A stretch of 64,000 bases of DNA, taken from Mikania micrantha (Eukaryota > Streptophyta > Magnoliopsida > Asterales > Asteraceae). Position numbers and translations under genes: made by a program. Under the pieces are notes generated by a model. That model was given only the letters and a program-made list of their open reading frames with translations. It ran no database searches and had not been told where the DNA came from. The stretch spans positions 75,070,028 through 75,134,027 of the forward strand of contig CM018693.1 in NCBI GenBank assembly GCA_009363875.1. The letters are read 5' to 3'. Below, in pieces: positions 58,043-64,000 of the stretch. The first letter of the stretch is position 1. Each line of letters opens with the position of its first letter.

Positions 58043-58576
58043 CTGCAAATGTAAAAAATCTATAATTATTATATAATTAGGTTATTAACCCATGTATTAC
58101 ACGGATTTAATATTTAACAATTGATATTTTTGAAATAATTGACATTTAAAACTTTTGTTGGTATTATATTAAAAACTAACCTTTATAAATGACCCAATTT
58201 AAAAATAGCGTTACACATGACGTACCAAAAGTGTAACTTTCTCTTATCATTTTTATTACTTTAATTTATAAATAAATTAAAAAACGTCATTTGTTTATAA
58301 AAATCTTATTGTTTAAAAACTTCTTTTATAGTATACTTTATTTTTTTTTAAAAAATATATATTTTTTAAGATAACTTATTTTTTACATAAATTTCGTTTT
58401 TTTGAAAATAAAATATATCTTACTTTAAAAATTTTGGTTTTAGAAAATTTCGTATTCTATAAAAAAAATTTAAGCGTGTTTTATATTAAAAAGATAAATA
58501 ATATAATTGTTATTAATATTATAATTATTTAATAAAAGAAAAAATTTATTTAATAAGAGACAAGATAATTATTAAA
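58043..58576. other. AT-rich, probably intronic sequence
   Basis: Very AT-rich with no frame. It would be part of the last intron if the exon at 57925-58042 belongs to a gene extending to the right. Confidence 0.35.
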
Positions 58577-58623
58577 GGGTGTTGTTATTCTCACACCCAC
58601 TTTTTTTAAAAATACACCCCTGA

Positions 58624-58896
58624 GACAGCCCGTAATGGCCATTACGGCCCGTCTCAGGCCTCGGTCAAACTTTCGCTCCTGACAACCTGTGCCAATGATT
58701 GGGAGCAAGACGGGCCGTACTGGCCAGGACGGCTCGTCTCATTCATCGTACAGACATTCCCTGTAACCTGGTACAATGATTTGACTGCAAGACGGCCCCT
58801 AATGGGCAGTACAGCCCGTCTTGTTTTTCAATTCTGACAAAAGGACACTGATTTGACCCAGTACGGGCCGTAAAGGCCATTACGGGCCGTCTTGAA
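58624..58896 (+). repeat. acggcccgt/acgggccgt word array before the transposase gene
   Basis: About ten copies of the self-complementary family acgggccgt/acggcccgt, linked by taatggccattacgg and gtcttg/caagac, in four clusters separated by unique sequence. The last cluster ends 15 bases before the TATA box at 58911. Confidence 0.88.
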
Positions 58897-58910
58897 CATT
58901 TTCAAATTGA

Positions 58911-58918
58911 TATATAAG
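58911..58918 (+). promoter_or_regulatory. TATA box of transposase-OTU gene
   Basis: TATATAAG, 48 bases upstream of the ATG at 58966 and immediately downstream of the word array. Confidence 0.65.
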
Positions 58919-58965
58919 CATGAATCGTTTTCAAATATATTTCACGATAATTCATATCTGTAACG

Positions 58966-61900
58966 ATGTCGTTTTGGGACGGGAGTTTTTTCAACTATTA
59001 CGTGCCAGATTTGAACGAAGAGCCTCCTGTCAAGTATTCATACGGCACGATAGATCTGAATGCTGAACCTAACGCTGATGTCGGTTTTGACAGTCAAGCA
59101 TCGTATGGGTTCGTGTATGACGACTGTAAACAAAGTTACACAGAGGAGGGTTATGAAGAAAAGCCGGGGGCTTCAAACGTTAACTGGGAAACCAAAGAGG
59201 TAACTTAAATGAAACATAAATGTTAATAATTGTATATTATCGCTATCCATTTAAGGTATTTATTATTGTTTTTATATGTCAGGAGTTTATGACTGAGGAA
59301 GCGCTGGTAGGGTGGGTGAAAAGTAGAGCAGTAGACAATGGTTACATTGTAGTCATAAGAAGAACGAAGAAATCAAAGACAACAGGCAGTGTAATCAAAG
59401 TTTGGCTCATGTGTGACTGTGGTGGCGAGCACAATAGCATCGCAATCCTTAGACGGTCAGGCAGCAAGAAAATCGGTTGTCCGTTTCAACTGGTAGGGTT
59501 ATACAACGAAGTTCGTGAATCCTGGAAATTACAGGTGATTAACGACAATCACAATCACGAACCTGCTCAGAATCTAGAGGGTCATCCATATGTTAGAAGA
59601 TTCACGCAGGAGGAAGAAGATCTGGTTGAGAATCTGACCGAGCGACACATGGATCCTCGTAACATACTTTCGAGCATAAAGAAACATAACCTTGCAAATG
59701 TATCCATCCCTAGGGATGTATACAATTTACAGCAGAAGCTAAAAAACAAGAAGAAATTCGATTATACTCCGATGCAGGTCCTGGAAAACGTGCTTCACAG
59801 TCAGCGGTACGTTTACTATACCCAGGAGGATCCTGAAACAAACGTCGTGGAAGACATTTTCTTCTGTCATCCAAAATCGTATTGCTGGTGGCGTGCATTT
59901 CCGCACGTACTGATGATGGACGCGACGTACAAAACGAACCAGTACAGGCTTCCATTTATTCAAATTGTTGGCGTGACTTCCACACACCAAACGTTTAGTA
60001 TTGCTCACGCGTTCGTAAGCAAAGAGCGTGAGGAGAACTACGTCTGGGTCTTGGAAATGGCTAAGAGTATGTTGAATAAGTGTATGGAGCCACGTGTGAT
60101 CATAACAGATCGAGACCTTGCTGTTATGAATGCGTGCCGTAAAGTGTTTCCAGAAGCTGAAAAATATCTCTGCAGATGGCAAATAGACGAAAATATTGCC
60201 AAACACAGCAAGGCAAGCTTTTCTGACGCAGACCGGAAGAAATTCAAAGGTCGATGGGCGAATTTGTGTAACTCTCCGACAACAGAGTTATACGACTACA
60301 ACTACAACCGTCTGTACGAAAGACTTATTAAAGACGACAAAAAAAGTAAGCATCATATACCATAATTATTATCATCATATCATCATTGGTTTTTTGTTTC
60401 ATTTCAGGGGTTCTAAAGTATCTGACGCACACCTGGTTAAACAGTTACAGAGATATGTTTGTAACAGCTTGGACCAATAGAACGCGCAACTTTGGTCAAC
60501 GTACAACAAACCGGGTGGAAAGTCAGCACTCGAACCTAAAATGATTCCTCAGATCACCAAACAGCACGCTTGCCTCGCTTGTAGGTTTCGTAAATGAAAT
60601 CGTGCAAGCACAGGAGGTAAAAATGAAACACGATTTTGAAACGAGCTTGATTAAAACTATGGGTCATCATAAACTACCAATATTTGATAACCTTCGAGGA
60701 AAGGTGTCCCATAAAGCTCTTGATTTGTTGGTCGAGGAAAAAGACAAAATAAGAGTGATGCGCGACTCAAATATGACGTGTGGCCACCAGCTTTGGACAA
60801 GTTGTGGGTTGCCGTGCGCTTGTAATATATCAAAATATTACAACACAGGTTCGTAATATTAAGTGTAAATCTTAGATTTTTCGCACGTAGTTACTGTTAT
60901 ATTAATTCTAATCATAAATTATGCAGATAAAAAGATACCGCTCTCAGATATAGATATTTTTTGTACAAAACTTAACGCAACTAACCCAACAATGTTAGAA
61001 GAAGAAGAAATAGATGTTATAGGACAAATGGGTTTGGTTACAGAAGAAATAAATTCCAAACCTCCTGAAATAAAAAAGAGTCTAATAAAGAAGGTCTTGG
61101 CGCAGGTATTTTCAAACAAAAGCGACAAAAAGGCGCCTTCAGTTCAAAAAGATACACGTGGTCGTCCAACTTTAAAGGCACAGAAACAAAAAGAGCAAGA
61201 GCAAGACGTTGTTAAAGATAACTTAGCGTCCCAAGAAAGTACATTTGAACCTTCGAGACATAGTTCGTTTACAGGTGTGACCGAGAAAAGTCAGAAACCC
61301 GTGTTTCGACGCAGCCGTTCCACATCGGTATCAAAAGCAATGCCACCATCGGACTCGTTAAGTCAAAACGAATTTCGTTTTCCACGTAACATGAAGCCAG
61401 AAGGATTAAACAATGTTTATCGCTTCGGTCATCACATCCTTCCTCTCCTTCAACCTTACGTTATAAACATACAAGATGTCCAGCCAGATGGTAACTGTGG
61501 TTTTCGTTCTGTAGCCGTAGGCTTAGGATTCGATGAAAGTCATTGGGCATTTATTCGACAACAACTCTTGCATGAATTGGATTTCAACGCAGATCTGTAC
61601 AGATATGTGTTTAACTCCTATGACCCACATTCTTATGATGTACTGCGCAACATAATAAATTGGCAACAGATTGCACATGTTCCCGCCGAACATTGGATGT
61701 TTATGCCTCACACAGGTTTAGTAATTGCTCAAAGATTTGGCGTAATCGTTCACGTTTTCTGCAGAGGAGGTCCTCAAACCATTTTTCCTTTGTGGACATC
61801 TGCTAGTAGTTTGCCGCGGCATAACGTCGTATCAGTAATTCATCTTGGCCAACATTTCGTTAATGTTACCTTACAAGGATGTTATCCAATGCCAACGGTA

Positions 61901-62026
61901 AATCCTATCTGGAAACGTTACCGAAATGATGCCGCATCCGACTGGGAGTTCGTATATCATGACAGGCTGCAAGAATACCAAAGATTTCTAGATGAAAATA
62001 AGTTGGTCGACTACATAGACGTTTAA
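58966..62026 (+). CDS. FAR1-MULE transposase-OTU protease fusion gene (four exons, one in-frame stop)
   Basis: Exons 58966-59199, 59283-60345, 60408-60848 and 60927-62026 use GT-AG sites (GAG/GTAACT, AAAA/GTAAGC, ACAG/GTTCGT; acceptors tgtcag, tttcag, atgcag). They sum to 2838 bases, 946 codons including the stop, with phases matching at every joint. The order is an acidic N-terminus with two Asp-Leu-Asn motifs (residues 1-78), FAR1 zinc domain (about 85-172), MULE transposase (about 240-500), GLPCAC SWIM-like motif (566-571), linker, and OTU (about 755-900). A TGA at 60542-60544 replaces residue 478 right after VESQHSNLK; reading continues in frame beyond it for 467 codons, so it looks recent (CGA to TGA fits). 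Poly(A)-like aataaa signals follow 62026. One gene or two spliced products are both possible. Confidence 0.8.
59283..60345 (+). other. FAR1 and MULE catalytic domains (exon 2)
   Basis: Residue numbers refer to the spliced product. FAR1: WLMCDCGG with Cys 122 and 124, IGCPFQL with Cys 144, and the closing NDNHNHEP, giving the zinc-binding C-C-C-H pattern. MULE transposase: LMMDATYKTNQYRLPF with first catalytic Asp 291; RVIITDRDLAVMNA with second Asp 354; CRWQIDENI, where relatives usually have C-x-W-H, so His is Gln 378. The third acidic residue is Glu 470 in RVESQHSNLK, encoded in exon 3. The DDE triad is thus complete. A DNA-binding and strand-transfer role is inferred from the family. Confidence 0.85.
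60927..62026 (+). other. OTU cysteine protease domain (exon 4)
   Basis: The exon encodes an acidic segment, a Lys-rich linker with RGRPTLKAQ (AT-hook-like), a Ser/Arg-rich stretch and an OTU domain. VQPDGNCGFRSVAVGLG has Asp 767 and nucleophile Cys 770. HWMFMPHTGLVIAQRFGV and the closing QHFVNVTL with candidate catalytic His 889 complete the layout of OTU deubiquitinases. All expected active-site residues are present. The frame is open for 344 codons from an internal Met at 60992. OTU-type enzymes cleave ubiquitin chains; whether this one protects the transposase or acts on host factors is unknown. Confidence 0.85.
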
Positions 62027-62100
62027 ATGTAATAAACAAATTCTTTAATGAAATATAATAAAAGTGAATTTTTTTTGAATTTAAAAAAAAAAAATTTTAG
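62027..62100 (+). terminator. Poly(A) signal region of transposase-OTU gene
   Basis: aataaa at about 62031 and aataaaa at about 62058 in a T/A-rich stretch just after the stop. Confidence 0.4.
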
Positions 62101-62102
62101 AA

Positions 62103-62545
62103 CATTACGGCCCGTAATGGCCAGTACTGGCCGTACTGTTCTAGATTAAACTCAGTTTTTACTTTTCATTTTTAACTTTTCCACACACATACACCCACAT
62201 TTCCTCTCGTCTTGGCCTATACACCCCGTCTTGGTGCTTCAAGCTTTCGATACCATGTATGTATTTTCGCCCGTAGATCATGAATATGTGTTTAGATTAG
62301 GTTTTTGATCGAAATAGGACCTATTTAGGGCGTTTTTAAGTTTACGAAACATGAACAAGACGGGCCGTCTTGGCCCTTACGGCCCGTCTTGCTCATTCAA
62401 AATTTAAATCAGTTAACAACAAGACGGGCCGTCTTGCCCATTACGGGCCGTCATGCCCATTACGGGCCGTCTTGGCCATACCAGCCTAGTTTTGGCCTGG
62501 TATGGCCAAGACGGGCCGTCATGCCCATTACGGGCCGTCTTGGCA
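62103..62545 (+). repeat. acgggccgt word array before the GC-rich gene
   Basis: About 14 copies of acgggccgt/acggcccgt in two groups (62105-62137 and 62360-62545), joined by cttgcccattacggg and catgcccattacggg. The second group contains a larger inverted repeat around 62465-62515 (ggccataccagcc / ggtatggcc). Same word as 58624-58896. Confidence 0.9.
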
Positions 62546-62607
62546 AGAGATTTTTTTTAACGTTTATTCGTTTTTCGGGTTTTTCAGCTTATACATTTAT
62601 TACTGAG

Positions 62608-63942
62608 ATGGATGCCGAGATGCTACAGCAGGAGCAGGTCGCCCAGCAGATGCCGCCGTTAGATCCCGAGTCGCTTGCGCTATCGCAGCATGCGTGGCTC
62701 CAGTTCGAGGAGCATTCAGCGACGTTCATGAGGTGTCGTCGGATACTTCGGATGAGCGTGCCGACGCCCCGTTGTATAGATTGGGGTCTTCCAGCTGATG
62801 CCGGGGAGGCGGTTCGTGCGAGAGCCATCCTCGGCGAGGACACGCCGTGGACTCGCTTGTTCGATCTCGCGGACCTGCCCACCTACCGGTTGATTACTAT
62901 GGAGTTTCTATCCACATTTAGATACCGAGCTCACCAGGCCGCAGTTCGGGAGGCGGATGACGAGGAGCTTCCTCCGGATATCGAGTTCTCCTTATGCGGC
63001 CAGCACTTCAAGATGTCGATCGAGCGGTTCGCCGTGTACTTAGGCATCTATTACGAGCCGGAGACCGTTCATGACGACTTCGCACAGGCCCCCACGCAGG
63101 GGGAGGAGGGAGTTATGAGGGCCTGGTGGTCCCAGGTATCAGATACGCCCTTCACCGGCCCCCGGGTACGGGCCTCGGCGATCAGAGATCCACTGATCCG
63201 TTACATCCACTGCTGCATCGTGACGACCATCTCAGGTCGCGGTCAGAGCCAGGAGTGGGTGACGACGACATATCTGTTTTATCTGCACTCACTCATTGTT
63301 GGCAGGCCGTGCAACCTGGCACGGTGTTTTGCGTTGTACTACGCCTCCTTCTACCACCGACAGGAGCGCGGTACATTGTGGGGTGGCGCCTTTGTCACCC
63401 ACATCGCCCGCAGCAGAGGCATGGTTGACATGCTTGAGGATCTGCCGGCGATCGAGCCTCGTAAGCTCGATCGGCGGACGGTCCTCAGCATGAAACTTGC
63501 CGCCGACATCCCGGGTCTGGGATTGCGGTTTATTGGGCTGGACGGCCGCCCGTTTCAGCCGGCCCAGGTCATTGTATTGCTAGACCAGCAGCAACAGCAG
63601 CAGCAGGACGGTGGCCCGATGCCGGAGCCCGAGCCGATTCGGGAGGAGCCGGTTCTGTCACCGCCGCGCGAGGAGGAGCCTCCGCAGCATCCACCGCACG
63701 TTTACAGTGCGGTGCGCCTGACCGAGCCACTCGAGGCGTTGTTGCACCAGATTGCCGCCCGGTGCGACGAGACGGCCCAGCGGATGGCACGCATCGAGCG
63801 ACGGCTCGATCGGTACGAGGATTTGGTCCAGTGGACAGTCACGTCAGAGCATGCGCGACGGGACGGGACACAGCTTCCACCGTTCCCGGAGCCACGCGTC
63901 TACGCAGACGACGGATCACACACTGGACCATCCGAATCGTAG
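62608..63942 (+). CDS. GC-rich ATHILA ORF-1-like protein
   Basis: 444 codons, uninterrupted, from the ATG of MDAEMLQQEQV to TAG. An in-frame extension upstream to 62389 only translates the word array, so I place the start here. Residues 80-310 carry the ATHILA ORF-1-type layout: WTRLFDLADLPTYRLITMEF, EFSLCGQHFKMSIERFAVYL, IRDPLIRYIHCCIVTTISGR, LFYLHSLIVGRPCNLARC and WGGAFVTHIARSRGM. Then follow a poly-Gln run (327-333), a Pro/Glu linker and a coiled coil with RMARIERRLDRYED (392-405). No enzyme motif is known for this family. GC content and GC-ending codons are far above those of the neighbouring genes. It lies 580 bases after the transposase-OTU gene, same strand. Family assignment is by remembered motif pattern. 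Confidence 0.65.
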   Translation: MDAEMLQQEQVAQQMPPLDPESLALSQHAWLQFEEHSATFMRCRRILRMSVPTPRCIDWGLPADAGEAVRARAILGEDTPWTRLFDLADLPTYRLITMEFLSTFRYRAHQAAVREADDEELPPDIEFSLCGQHFKMSIERFAVYLGIYYEPETVHDDFAQAPTQGEEGVMRAWWSQVSDTPFTGPRVRASAIRDPLIRYIHCCIVTTISGRGQSQEWVTTTYLFYLHSLIVGRPCNLARCFALYYASFYHRQERGTLWGGAFVTHIARSRGMVDMLEDLPAIEPRKLDRRTVLSMKLAADIPGLGLRFIGLDGRPFQPAQVIVLLDQQQQQQQDGGPMPEPEPIREEPVLSPPREEEPPQHPPHVYSAVRLTEPLEALLHQIAARCDETAQRMARIERRLDRYEDLVQWTVTSEHARRDGTQLPPFPEPRVYADDGSHTGPSES

Positions 63943-64000
63943 TTCATTTTGTATTTTTGTATTTTGTTTCCTTGTATATAAAACCGTACAGTGTATATAC
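63943..64000 (+). other. 3' flank of GC-rich gene, window end
   Basis: T-rich sequence with tgtatataaaacc; too short to classify. Confidence 0.4.

Larger units (their letters stand above)
58577..64000 (+). mobile_element. Mutator-like element with OTU-fused transposase, right end outside window
   Basis: GGGTGTTGTTATTCTCACACCC at 58577 is itself nearly self-complementary and marks an abrupt change from AT-rich flank; I take it as the left terminal repeat. The element contains a MULE transposase-OTU gene and then a second gene, with the same word array before each. The right terminal repeat and the 9-11-bp duplication are beyond 64000, so the extent is inferred. Confidence 0.55.

Noticed and set aside
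59220..59282. Upstream start for the transposase exon
   Set aside because: The bases lie in an AT-rich intron between a good donor (59200) and acceptor (59281-59282); the joined exons are in phase.
62389..62607. N-terminal extension of the GC-rich gene upstream of MDAEML
   Set aside because: It merely translates the acgggccgt word array; composition changes sharply at the ATG at 62608.
1..64000. tRNA, rRNA, bacterial or organellar genes
   Set aside because: I found none by eye; only tRNA-complementary primer sites of LTR elements are present.

Overview
This window looks like a repeat-dense stretch of flowering-plant nuclear DNA. It is AT-rich, lacks bacterial-style operons, and is almost wholly built of LTR retrotransposons inserted into one another. 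Element types (Sirevirus-type Ty1/copia, Athila and Del/Tekay-type Ty3/gypsy, a Mutator-like element carrying FAR1 and OTU domains) are plant-specific; a daisy-family (Asteraceae) host is my guess from remembered resemblance, not shown by the sequence.

Layout. 1-6642: 3' part of a decayed Sirevirus-like copia element (integrase, RT, RNase H, a broken third ORF, PPT, LTR). 6643-11805: unassigned DNA, a promoter-like region, a broken third-ORF-type gene and its 356-bp LTR. 12125-13165: minus-strand copia gag remnant. 13171-24529: Tekay-derived LTR and internal pieces, interrupted at 14341-17205 by a minus-strand LTR and third-ORF remnant of the Athila LTR family. 24531-27191: second copy of the third-ORF element, with a 400-codon open frame. 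27192-41789: minus-strand Athila element (integrase, RNase H, RT, protease, gag, PBS, LTR), broken by a hAT-like MITE and two solo LTRs with perfect 5-bp target duplications. 41790-53878: a second Tekay-derived copy holding another solo LTR with perfect duplications and a truncated relative. 53879-55144: copia 3' end. 55350-56171: PIF/Harbinger-like element with a captured dioxygenase-gene fragment. 57669-58042: probable last exon of an ordinary gene, minus strand. 58577 to the window end: a Mutator-like element.

The least decayed and most interesting part is 58577-64000. Four exons join in frame into a 945-codon FAR1-MULE transposase-OTU protease fusion with a single in-frame stop. It is followed by a GC-rich, fully open 444-codon gene resembling the ATHILA ORF-1 family. 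Both genes sit directly behind arrays of the same short self-complementary CG-containing word. Comparable arrays, each built on a different word, lie near the predicted promoter or leader of several unrelated LTR families in this window; that recurring design is the main observation offered for follow-up.

Nearly all retrotransposon proteins are inactivated: stops, frameshifts, a protease Asp to Asn change, an integrase Glu to Asp change, and a lost integrase core. Exceptions are a capsid-less gag with three intact zinc knuckles at 22312-22962, the 400-codon third ORF at 25595-26797, and the last gene.
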